The translations under genes and the position numbers were made by a program. The notes beneath the pieces are model-generated. The model was not told the origin of the DNA. It ran no database searches and saw nothing but the letters and a program-made list of their open reading frames with translations. Of a DNA stretch of 64,000 bases, positions 11,401 to 21,968 are shown piece after piece (position 1 is the first letter of the stretch; the number at the start of each line of letters is the position of its first letter). Source of the DNA: Eutypella sp. D-1. Lineage: Eukaryota; Ascomycota; Sordariomycetes; Xylariales; Diatrypaceae. Location of the stretch: NCBI GenBank assembly GCA_023313575.1, contig JAJTTP010000001.1, positions 4,588,001 through 4,652,000 on the forward strand, read 5' to 3'.

Positions 11401-12673
11401 CCGCGGTACCCGGAAAGAGCATATTGAGTCCCGTCTTACGAAGAGCTATCTGTACAACCTAGTCAAGGAAAACAAGACAGCACTTTTGAGGCTCTTCATC
11501 CCCAATCGAGACTGTCTTAATTCGGGCGAGTGGCAGCACAGGGCGTCAATCATGGAGTCCATAGCTACCGATGATGTGCCAAGGCTTCAGACACACATAA
11601 AAGCCCTCAAGGGGCTTCAAAAACGAAAACCACCACCAATAATTGAGGATGAGAATGAGGCCGAGGGGAGCCCCCCGATGCCGAATACAGCCCATCTCCC
11701 GCGCTCTTGGGAAACGCGCTTCATATTCTCTACGCTAACCCAGGACGATGATACGATACTCACGTTCTTTCTCGCCGGGACTAATATAGAAGATAACGGC
11801 AAGGATGAGTACGGACGAACACTAATGATGGTGGCACGAAGCGTAGAGGTAGTCCGAGTTCTCAGTGACTACGGTGCCGATCTCACCGCCAAGGAGAATG
11901 GCAGAACTCTTCTTACATACTTCGCACTACGGAATGACTATGCCATCGCAGAACTATTGATTAATAGAGGAGCGGACGTGAACCAAAAAAACGACCGTGG
12001 GGAAACAGCCTTATGTGCGGTGGCAGGTGTTGGGGACAGATCCGTCGCCTCTCTTCTGATCGAAAAAGGTGCTGATGTTGAATCCAGAGGTGATGACGGC
12101 TTGACTCCACTCGCTTGGGCGGCTAGGTCAGGCAACGTCAGCGTCGCTGCATTGCTCCTTGATAAGGGAGCCTGTCTGGACTCTATTGACCACAACAGAC
12201 GGATGCCACTCATGTGGGCCACGCAAAACCAGCATACGACCGTGCTTGCAATGCTGCTCAAGAAAGGGGCAGATCCGAACTTAGCGGATAAAGAGGGGCG
12301 AACGCCACTGTCCTGGGCGGCAGAATACGGGAACTGCCATATCATATATATCCTTCTCGAAAACGGCGCGTCTACCGAATACGTAGATGGTCTACACCAG
12401 AGCCCCTTAGATAGAGCGTTGAGGAGAAATCAGCTACAAGCATGTGGCCTTATGCGCGGTTGGAATGCGGCCAAAAGCCCACAGGACCGATATCGACTGC
12501 TCCAGTGCATACCTTCTTTGTTCCCCGGTGGTTCTTCGCGATCATCGAACCAGGCTTCAATGTCAACACAGGCAGCCACTGTGAGGATGGCGGCTCATCA
12601 AAGGGTCTCCAACCAAGCTCGTCGTCACGGCATGAGAGGGCCGCGGAGAGGGCCGCGCTCGGGTTATAATTAG
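8454..12673 (+). CDS. NLR-type protein: PNP_UDP nucleosidase, NACHT, ankyrin repeats
   Basis: Four exons, join(8454..9333,9436..9603,9685..9789,9855..12673), encode 1323 aa. Residues 1-310 form a purine nucleoside phosphorylase/nucleosidase-like domain. It keeps the GLEMEAAG motif (Glu259) and GVCDYADEYK (Asp277), the purine-handling positions of the fold. A short charged linker leads to a NACHT NTPase with Walker A GKPGTGKST (about 459-467) and Walker B LICFIDGLDECDE (about 561-573). A helical region follows, then about six ankyrin repeats (roughly 1035-1255). Fungal NLRs of this design are sensors in heterokaryon incompatibility and immunity-like cell death, with the PNP domain as effector and the ankyrins as ligand-sensing part. 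The first intron (102 nt, branch gctaatg) restores YASAMAAAYAKAIL, typical of the PNP C-terminus. The 81-nt second intron contains no stop, so a form 27 aa longer is possible. The sensed ligand is unknown. Confidence 0.88.
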
Positions 12674-15445
12674 GGGCTCGAAAGAAGCAAGACTGAGCTG
12701 TGAGATGCATGACCTTGCGAGAAGTACTTGGCTTATGCTGGGCAGTCTACGCAGAGCTCACTGCCCACGTGTCGGAGCAACGCTCCAGAAGTGGCCGTTA
12801 TGATGCTTTCCGGATATCAACTCTAGCACTTGTACTCACCTGACGCTAATGAAGTTTGTGTCCGGCGCATTTCCTCCATGCCGTCCCCCAAACTTGAGAC
12901 GTGTTCGTTGAAGGTAGGAAAGGCACGACTATGACCCTACAGCCATTTCTACTTATCATAGCACCTTCAGAGAAAACTTGGGGTATGCTATCTTATCGGG
13001 CGTTATTATATGTAAGATCAGTGTATCTAATTTCTCCTTCGATTCAAAGAGGACTTATTGGAAATGCGACACATGTCTTCTCGGACTATTGTCTAGAATC
13101 TAATCGTCTAGGTGATACTCTGATGTGAGTTGGGTTGTGACACAGCCTATATTGCATTCTTAGAACCCAGTGTTAGCTGACAGTTCTACCTATCCTGCAT
13201 TTCCTATTTGTCACCTCGAAGTTCCTGCATGTGACAGTCACACCGTGAGCTTGTTAGGGATCTTGGGCGTAGAGTGAGAGATAGTAGCCGGGGAGTTACA
13301 GTGAATGCGTTATAGTATAGGTAGAGGTCGAATAGTTATTGAATTTTGGCCCTTTATTAGAACCGCGGGGGGCGAAGCCCTTTACTTATAGATAATTCTA
13401 GTTTATCGTAGCCTGTAGAACAGGGGGGGAGGGCGCTGGTAGCGCCCTTATCCCTTTGTCACGTAACAGAGCTCTCCAGATCACCGATATAGAGGCGCAT
13501 CTATATTTGAACGTTGAGAATCCCAAGTTACTCCAGCAGGTATAAACCATTCGTTTGTAATCTTGCAAGGACTTAACTCTTAGCAAGCCTCACCGGGCCC
13601 CCATTGTCAATGCTCTTTGGAGTTGAAACGTTTCTAAAAATAAGAAAATCGAACGTAGTATTTGCGTGGGCTATGCATGTACTTAAAGGAGTGCCCATCG
13701 CATTCTTCTTCGTTACCACCTTCTCTCTGTTTCTTCCATCAAGCCTTCTTATCGACCAGGAGTATAGTATAAAGCGACGAGTGTTAAATCGCGAGGCGAC
13801 CAGGTGGATATTTGGCCAATCACGAAGTAAAATGTGTGAGGTTTACAGGCTGATTGAGCATTTAGCTAAGACACGATATATCTAATCGATAGCCTCACCC
13901 CAAAATCACAGATGGGAGAGCGTGGAAGTATGGGCAGGTGTGGTAGCCAAGAGGGCTCAGTAACATCCATAGATCCATTGGCCGGCGGGCTAATGGTCAG
14001 GGAGGACCACCTCCACGACCACTTGGCCCATTCTGGGGAAAAGGATCGAATTAGATGACAAATCCTGCGAGGCGCCCAGGTCCGGGGTCCGAATGGTCAT
14101 AGAGTGCTTGCCATGGTGTAGGTTGTGGTGGCAAGCTGAACTTCCGTCTTGCCAAAAGAGCCAGCTTCGAGTGTGGAAGCAATGTTAAGCCATGAATTGT
14201 GCAGATACCACCATATCTACATATATAACATGGAACACGGCATTAGAAATCAAGTAACATAGGAATGAGCTCGCTTCATCTGTAAAATTGGGTGTCAGTT
14301 ACCAGTCTCTGTAGATGGACACTTCTACTTCCTTACGTAGTATACCTAAGTATAAGTATTCAGGGGTTGAGGATTTAAGTGGGGAGAGTGTATTTACGTA
14401 GTGAAATATTCACCTATCGAGAGTTTGCTCTTCCTACATATATGGGCCCACTATAACGCACAAACACCACCCACACACAGAAAAAAACGAAAAGATTTCT
14501 CCTCGCTCGGCTCCAACAAATGCTTCACCCAAATATTTCACTCAACAACCCCAGAACAAATTACAAGAGCGTCGTGGCGGTAAATTCATGTCGACACTCA
14601 CCGATTTTTGAAATGCTATATGCGGAATCATGTTTGGTACTGTATACTGGCCATATTCAGCCATTTATGACTGCGTGTTCAAAAGTTTACTCTAGACTTT
14701 GGAACAACTTCAGTTGCAGTCTAATTAGTTGTTGATTTGCTTCTCTTCACATCGTCGAGAACTCTGTGAACGGACAAATGCACCAAGCAGTTAGAAAGAG
14801 CCCTTCTAACGCAGATTTGGCATCGTTGAAATCATTCTTACACTTGAAGAGAATCGTCTGGGCGATCAGAAGTCTAACAAGGGAGCCGTCTCCAGCATCT
14901 CAACATTGAAGCCAGCCCAGTCATACACATGCAGTCGTGGCTAGAGCCTTGAACAAAGACCAGGGAGACAACGATATTTATGACATGGTATTGTAACAAG
15001 ATACCCTAGGTAGGTACACAACTTATCGGGGACGACTAATACACAGGACGAGTTCACTGAGGCGCCGACATGGCACGACGAATGGGGCGATCAGCAGTCT
15101 ATTGCAAACATCACTATCTCTACCCGCGGCGTTACTCTCCAGAAAGTTCTAGAAAGAACGAGAACCAATAAAAACAGCAGCCTACCTAGGTAGCCAGCTG
15201 TCTGTCGATTACGAATCAAAAAATACCTCTAATAATGCTGTCGTGGGAGTTTCTCTGTCGGAACAGAAACGTCATACCACCGCCCCAGAACTCCGAAAAT
15301 AATGTGTAACAATGCTCGAGGCAGAGAGAAGTGTACAGCCGAGGATGAATTACAAAAAAGGCCAAGCGACAAAGGAGCGAAAGTGAGGCGAGCTCAAGGA
15401 TAGCGCGCCGCACGCGATGTTGGACACATTGGAAGCCATCGGTGT
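12674..15445. other. intergenic, no gene supported
   Basis: This 2.8 kb AT-rich stretch lies between the convergent NLR gene and the small minus-strand gene. Open frames such as 13604-13885 lack family resemblance. It contains a GC-rich hairpin at 13430-13448. No transposase or reverse-transcriptase fragment is recognisable. Confidence 0.5.
13430..13448. repeat. 8-bp perfect hairpin
   Basis: The arms agggcgct (13430-13437) and agcgccct (13441-13448) are exact reverse complements separated by a 3-nt loop. A G-rich tract precedes them. A related GC-rich word (ggggggcgaagccc) lies about 60 nt upstream in otherwise AT-rich DNA. This could be the remnant of a short non-autonomous element. Confidence 0.5.
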
Positions 15446-16122
15446 CTAGACCAGTTCGAAGCCATCGTCATCGATGGTTCCTGGTTCTTCTGCGATTGGC
15501 TTAGGGCTCTTTCGTCGAAGGTCGCGTCGGGCCTTGCGACCTCGAAGAGGCTCGCCGTTGCCGTCCAAGATCTCGTACTCTTTCTCAACCAGCTTCTCCG
15601 TCTCTCGAGGATTCGTCTTCACGAAGACATCGAGCGACAGCGGCTTGCCGGGTGTCTCGCTCCTGTCGAAGCTGTATAGAATGTTGTCCACTTCACTCGT
15701 TCGCCGTCCACTATGGGAGGGCAGCATCTCGTGGATGGACCGGGACACGTTGGAGGGATCGTTCAATTCAGCAATCGCCTCGCATTTCGCGCGGGAGTGG
15801 CTCTGTGGGATGGCGTAATCGATGCGCCCTTTTCGGAACTTCACTACGTTATGTGTCTGACAACGGTGGCTACAGTGGGTCAGCTCATTACTTTGTTCAA
15901 CAGGGGGTTTCTTGCCCGGGAAATGACCTACTGTGAGAGCTTCTCGGGCCGAATCTTTTCCTGCTGGCTCTCGCTGCCTCCCAGGAGCACGTCGGCATAC
16001 CTGGCGCTGTACCGCACGCCCGCTGAGGGTCGAGCTCCCATTGACCACTTCGCCTTGTGCTCCTTGAACCGCTTCGAGGACTGGGCGGCGCTTCGGAAAT
16101 CCTTGCTCTGGTCGAAAGCCAT
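15446..16122 (-). CDS. hypothetical protein, two exons
   Basis: Complement(join(15446..15869,15932..16122)) encodes 204 aa. I do not recognise the family. Exon 1 begins MAFDQSKDFRSAAQSSKRF and is basic. Exon 2 carries an internal stretch with KGRIDYAIPQSHSRAKCEAI and a C-terminus that runs from basic (RKARRDLRRKSPKP) to acidic (TIDDDGFELV). The 62-nt intron (donor gtaggt, branch ctgac, acceptor ctgtag) removes a stop and joins the frames as KLSHHRCQTHN. Gene status rests on the clean splice sites, higher GC than the flanking DNA and protein-like composition. There is no signal peptide or membrane segment. The upstream side is a 4.7 kb non-coding stretch. Confidence 0.65.
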
Positions 16123-19100
16123 ATTTGCGTCGTGTGGTTATTCGGTCAAGTGCGAGTGATACAGAGTGTTGGTGGTTGTTGTGGAGTATGACGTGTCCGT
16201 TGGGAGATAACAGACTTCTGTTGTCGAGGGTCTTATAGTATTGCGGATCCCTTTGTTCTTGGTTGTCGGGGGACCTTGGCGGTGACGAAGCCAGAAGAAC
16301 AAGGTTTAATTCAATGGAATGAATTGGAACCTTTGGACGATGAGTATGAATTTAATGAGGCCGGGTTCTTGAGAGGACGATGCGCGGTCGGGAAAAGATA
16401 GGATGATGCAAGCAGGTTGATGATAGAAATGGTTGAGTATACTGGGTGCTGGATCCTAGGAGCGGTCTGGTGTATAGGTAGGTTTGGGGGAGAAAGTGGG
16501 AAGACGTCAAAGGATGCACTGGGGTGGCTCTGGAAAGGAGGAGAGGTCGAGTCACACGGCGGGCTGTGTCGATGAGGTAAGGCAGGTCTTGTGCCGGCTG
16601 GGTACTGAGCTGCTTGCAAGGGGTGGGTGGAAGGTGCCCTTTGTCTCGAGGGTGAAAGGAGGTTGTTGAGTTGGTAAGCAGCAGGTGCACCAACACGCAG
16701 AGTCAGGTGCCAAGTAAGTAGACTTTGTCTTGTCTGTCTTGTCTGCCTTGTCTCCAAATTTCGAGTTACTGGACTTAAGAAAGGACACAAAGAAGATTAG
16801 GTGTTTCTCTATACCGATATCCCGATTCCTCGATCTCGTTGATCAATTATTATTCATCCAATATGATATACGTGTTTGGTTTTGTTATGGTTCGGTTTGG
16901 CCGATGACTCAGATTGATGGTGATTTCCCAGCGTAATTAAGGAGTGTCCAGAGCGGTAACTAATAAAGACAGACAAGACTCAAGCAACTGCGTATTAGTT
17001 ACACGTTAGGATGATTGATTGATCGGCGCACCGGCCCCAGCAAGGTACCGGCGTTTGGCTTGTCGTTACCTAGCAGGGCTTATCGATAATGGGTTAGCGA
17101 TGACGTTAGGGGGTTATTAGTTGCAGCGATGCAGATGCAGCAATGCAGTTCCTCTCTCTTCTTTAACAACAATTGACAATTAAGACAACTAACTAGACAG
17201 ACGGTAACACACAACTGACACATACATGTGCATAAATGTACATACATAAACACACACAAAGAGTCGATATTATGCTGACGTATGTGAATGCTCAGTACGT
17301 TGTCTGTTTGGTTGGAAGCAGCAATGACCTCTTGATGCTGATAATGATGATGATATAACTAACAATGGTGAAAGGGAACTAACTTGGTGACTGACTGGGT
17401 GACGGAACTGACTCGAGCAAGCCACGTTCTCCCGAGGTCGTCCGCGGTCTACCCGGACTCTTTTTAACTACATTACCTACATAGTGGTACTTAACAACTC
17501 CAAGCAGGTCATCCATCTTCTTATCGGCCGTCCTGTCAAAAGAGGAACCCCGAGCCCCCCGTTTCCCCAGTTCCCCAGTTTCTGTTACCTGCTGGTTGAA
17601 ATTATTACTCAAACCAACTCATTGCCGGCCGGCTAGACCAGGCAGGCAGGGCAGGCAGGTAAGGCAGAAGGAGTAGGCAGTGATAACGTGCCCATCATGA
17701 TTGGCTGCCACTGTCCCATGACCTCCTCCTTCCTGCCTATCCATATGGATATTATTAGTTATTCGATGATAGGACTTTCGGCTTTCGGGGCTTTGCCGAC
17801 TACCCGCCTACTTGGCTATACTTGGGTAGTGCCTTCACATGTTATAGAAGATAGGCGATAAGGGGTCTTGATTCTGCTTTCCTTATTACTATTTCGGCTC
17901 TTGTCGATCGCACTGCACTACAGCTGTAGGTATAGCATAGCGTACAAAGTAACATAACTTCCTACTGGTCCTCTTGGCGGCTTCCATGTTCACCCTACCC
18001 TGGCTGCCGTAGCCGTCCGTATCTGCATACCACCTGGGCAGTTCTAAATGTGGAGGACCGCCTATACCCGGACACTATCGTGTTGGCATGCGAAGCGGGT
18101 ACATAAGTTAAGTGGGCACCTGGGCCTGAGGCCTTAGTTATTCGCCGGAACAGCCATCGGGCAGCTGACCAACCAACCAGCATAGCGTCATTTAGTAACC
18201 GAGTCGTTTGAACCTCCCAATCGGACCCTCAGGTTGTTTCAACACTGCCTCTCTCAGGTCGGTCCTTGTTGTCCGTCCTCAATGGCGTTAATTAGGAATG
18301 GTAATTTCAGCATTATCATAGGTTATCGGGTTCAATTCCCATGTCCTTGTCCCGATCCTCGAGCCGCCTCGAGAGCACGTCTTATCACGACTTCTGTCCG
18401 TATTTCGTACTAGGGATGAGATAAGATGAGATGAGAATTGTGGGATCCATCTACACCTCTTTAATTACATGCGTGCTCTAGATTCCCGGTATCGGCCACC
18501 ACACCACGTCCACTTGATAGGTAGGAGCTATGTTTAAGATAAGACAGAGACAGCACGTTATAGAGTCCAATGTGTAAATGCGCATCTGCGAGCAATCATC
18601 ACTTTACGCGTCCTCCCGTCACCTCGCGAGTTACATTAGGCGGGCGATCAGGTAGGCAACCCAGCCTGCCAATGAACCCATACCTTCCCTGCACGCATAC
18701 GGTCCCTTCGCCCGCTCCGTCCTTTTATCACATTCTATGTATGCGCATCACATCAAAAGAGGTATGCCGGGGCCTCGCGATAATGCAGGGACAAATCAGA
18801 TCTCGCATGCGGCATGTGCTTCCCTGTGTGGATGACAACGGAAGTCCCAGGCTGCAATGGCCGGCAACAGCAACTTCATAGACAACCGGGTATCCCCTCC
18901 CGGTCCCTGCATAAGGCCGGAGCCGGTCGCTTCGAGACGTCCGTCGCATCGGCCGGGTTTCGTTTCATCCAGTTTCCTGCCTAGCTGGCGATGCCGCGCT
19001 ACCAGCACGTGTACTTGCTGTCAATTACTAGGTAGAATCGAAATGTCTTTAGAATTGTCGGCACCGTGTAGTACGTAACTATTAATCAAAGTCCCAAAAA

Positions 19101-20823
19101 CGCATGAAAAGCGAGGGCCTCAGGCGGCCGGGTATGGTGGGATGTCTCCGTAGCCGCCCTCTGTTGCATGCCATGGACATGCATTCCAGCCTGCGGTGTT
19201 AGATGCGCGCTAATGAAACGGGATGGTGTGGTACATAATTGAAGTGGTGGTGATAACAACCTGCCCACTAGTAGCGCGCGTCGATAAACATCAAGTTACC
19301 TTCGCGGCGGCAAAGATTATAGCGAGATAGGCAGGTCTCGCGATGGCCGGCCAAAATACCATTTTACAAGCGGGGTTCCCCGGCCAGTCCTCTTTGATTT
19401 GAGAACCCTTGATGATCCGAGTCTTTGCACTGCTAGACGGAAATAGCTTCGACAGTGACTTAACCTGCTCTGGAAGCAGTATATAGCCTTGCTTGGACTT
19501 GTTAGCTCCCCATGTGGCCAAGTACACGGCTCTGGAGGGCTGAGCTGGATCTATACGTACATAATGTACGTCACAGCTCCAAGCACGAACGCCTACGACG
19601 GCGGCACGTGGGAAGGGTGAGGGGATCGACCAATTATCTATCTAGTTCTATTCCTGGCGCCAGCGCGAAGGCGCTGCTGAAAGGGTCCCAACAATGGAAG
19701 AGGCGCCTCAAAATTCGGGCATAGCGGGCGATCCCATGATCCCCCCCGGATTCCCAAATTCCCATTGTGCGCTCATTACTCGTACGCACAATCCGACACA
19801 TTGGCCACATGGTAATCACACAACAGCAGCCACAGCACCCGGTCCTGTTTTATCTTGGCGCCCACGCCCGCCCTCATGTGACACCCCATCGGACACGAGG
19901 CTAGCCGTTCCTGATCACCCACCCCCAAACTACGTAGCTAGGGCTGAGATGTCGTCATCAACACACCTTCTTCGACTGGCCGGCCGGTCATCAGCAAACG
20001 AGAAGAAGAGGGAAGATGGTTATAGGGGTTGGCTATGCGTGACTAATCATCCTCAGCTGAAATAGGCGCGATGGAGTGAGAGCAGCGTGACACGGTTGTA
20101 TGGGCCCGTGGATCGGTGCATCGATTCAGGGTTCGCCCCTCATCCCCGCGCTGCCGAGCTCAGCTCCTGGCATATTGGTAATTAGGGGATGTACGACCAG
20201 GGAGACCACGTTGGTGGTCAACACCCATCGCACCGAATATCGAGCTCCAATTTGACCTCAATGCTAAGCCGGATACAACATGCCTAGGGATGTCATGGAA
20301 CTGGTCTACGGACTCCTCAGCGAGGTATTGGGGGACGGTACATACATATTCCCAGACAGGGCGGGATGCGTGCTGCATAGGGAAGGGGAAGGGGGTAGAT
20401 TCCTGTGGCATGGTTTGCATTATCCACATAGCGTCACACCGACATCTAGAAAACTAGTTCCAGGCCCCCTATCCTATCTCCATATAAAGGCTTCCACATT
20501 TCAAGTCAGCTTAGGCGAAGACCTCAAAGTTGATATGTCAAACCTGATGAACGACGCTGTGGCAGAGCAACATGGCTGATCGTATGCTTGCCTAAAGCAT
20601 TCAAATCATCATTGCTCTAAAGAGACCGTACACTCAGTGGAGGTCGGAACAGGCTCAGTTATCTAAGGTCATGATTTCTGATTTATTTAAGTGCACGCCT
20701 ACGTCGGCCTGGGAAAATTATATACATGTAAGGTAAGGGTCGAGGCAGACCGTGATCAGCCGGTCGAGCCTATTCCCCTGGGGTGGACGGACGATAGCGA
20801 CAGCCAAGGCCCTGAGAGCCCCC
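16123..20823. other. 4.7 kb intergenic region with low-complexity tracts, no gene supported
   Basis: No open frame here resembles a protein family or splices convincingly. The region holds pyrimidine-rich and short tandem tracts: a 9-mer repeat at 16729-16755, CAGG-type words near 17640-17665 and GCAGATGCAG-like words near 17130. Part of it may be a long 5' leader of the gene at 15446-16122, but the sequence does not show this. Confidence 0.5.
16729..16755. repeat. 9-bp tandem repeat, three units
   Basis: Three consecutive units, cttgtctgt, cttgtctgc and cttgtctcc, differ only in their last two bases. The tract lies in the non-coding DNA upstream of the small hypothetical gene. Confidence 0.75.
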
Positions 20824-21968
20824 TTAACCGCTGTAGACCGCCGGTCCCGGGATATCGTACTCCTTGAAGTCGTTGCCCCAGATGTCGACCAGGATGCCCG
20901 GGTCGTTGGCGCTGTAGGCGCCGGGGAAGGAGACGCCCTCGGGGTTCGCGGAGCCACCGCTCGATACGGTGATTTGCTGTTCGCGGAGTCAGTTTCCGTT
21001 TAGAAACATATTGGGTGGTGTTTCGGATTGGCCTGCCCCTTCTTGGTAGAGAGGAGGAGCTGGACGAAGAAGTATTTAGAGGGATCACTTACGTAGCAGG
21101 ACATGTAGAACTGGGCGCCGCCAGGTTGGCCGGCCGTGTGCCTAATTGGAAGTTTAGCTTATCAAGTTGTCCTTCCATTTGAGTTAGTAGTGAGTGACAC
21201 TTACAGAGCGATGGTCTCGGCGCGGAGGAGGTAGTCGCCGTCGGCGATGTCAGAGGGGATGGTGAGCTCCTGCTTGCCGCAGCCGTCGTTGATGACGTCG
21301 TTGCCCCAGGTGTCGGTGGCGGAGTCGTAGCCGCTCTCGAAGATCTTAAACCACGGCGTCGACCCGTCCGCTGCCGCCGCGTCGTCCACCTTGCTCATGT
21401 ACACCAGCACCGGTCCGAAGTGGTTGCCCCCAATCCCCTCGTTCGAGCAGCTCCGGTCCCCGGGCTGCTGGTGCATCTCCACGGTAATGCTGGAGCCGGC
21501 TGTTTTTGTTGAAGATATGGCGGGCGTGGTCAGTCGCAATACCCCATGGATATTTAATGGCCATTGTTGAAGAGCCAGGGCTAGGAAACTCACCGGGAAC
21601 GCTGCAGGTGCCCTTCGCGGGCGAGGGGTTCGCGTTACAGACTATGTCCTGGCCAGTCACAGAGGTGACAGGGTTGTTGTTTCCCTGTGGGGAAATGATA
21701 AGTCACTCAAAGTTCGCTCGATTTCACGGAAGAAACCCCGTGAAAGTTTCCCGACGACTCTCTGTTCAGGATACACAAAAGAAATTCGAAGGGTTGGATG
21801 CCGGGGTGTGCGGATAGATCTTCTGCCGGAGGGGACATGACGTACCGGAGCTCGGACACAGGCATCGGCCTCGTCCTCGCCGTCGACCCAGAGCTGCTGG
21901 AACGTGGCGTGGCCAAGGGCCGTCGAGGCCAGCGCCGAGACGGTGAGAGCAACGGTAAAGGTCTTCAT
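20824..21968 (-). CDS. AA9 lytic polysaccharide monooxygenase, secreted
   Basis: Five exons, complement(join(20824..20976,21093..21141,21205..21499,21594..21684,21846..21968)), encode 236 aa. A signal peptide of about 19 residues ends ASTALG, so the mature protein starts at His20 (HATFQQLW), as AA9 enzymes require. AA9 LPMOs use copper and a reductant/peroxide to cleave cellulose or hemicellulose oxidatively outside the cell. The histidine brace is visible as His20 plus His98 in NHFGPVLVYM. The axial Tyr182 and the second-sphere His171 and Gln180 lie in LHTAGQPGGAQFYMSC. Cysteines 38, 57, 66, 89, 145 and 185 are candidates for disulfides. There is no carbohydrate-binding module: the chain stops after the catalytic domain (IPGPAVYSG). 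Introns of 116, 63, 94 and 161 nt all have GT-AG ends and restore the family pattern. A neighbouring 2.5 kb upstream region is non-coding. Confidence 0.95.

Noticed and set aside
13604..13885. 93-codon open frame with a hydrophobic segment
   Set aside because: Isolated, AT-rich, without splice partners or recognisable similarity.
16311..16790. 159-codon minus-strand open frame rich in Pro, Ser and Thr
   Set aside because: Low-complexity composition from a pyrimidine-rich strand, with overlapping open frames in other phases. It is more likely leader or spacer DNA.
18283..18340. tRNA-like A-box and B-box spacing (tggc... with gggttcaattccc)
   Set aside because: Only three of five T-stem pairs form and no acceptor stem can be drawn, so it is at best a chance match.
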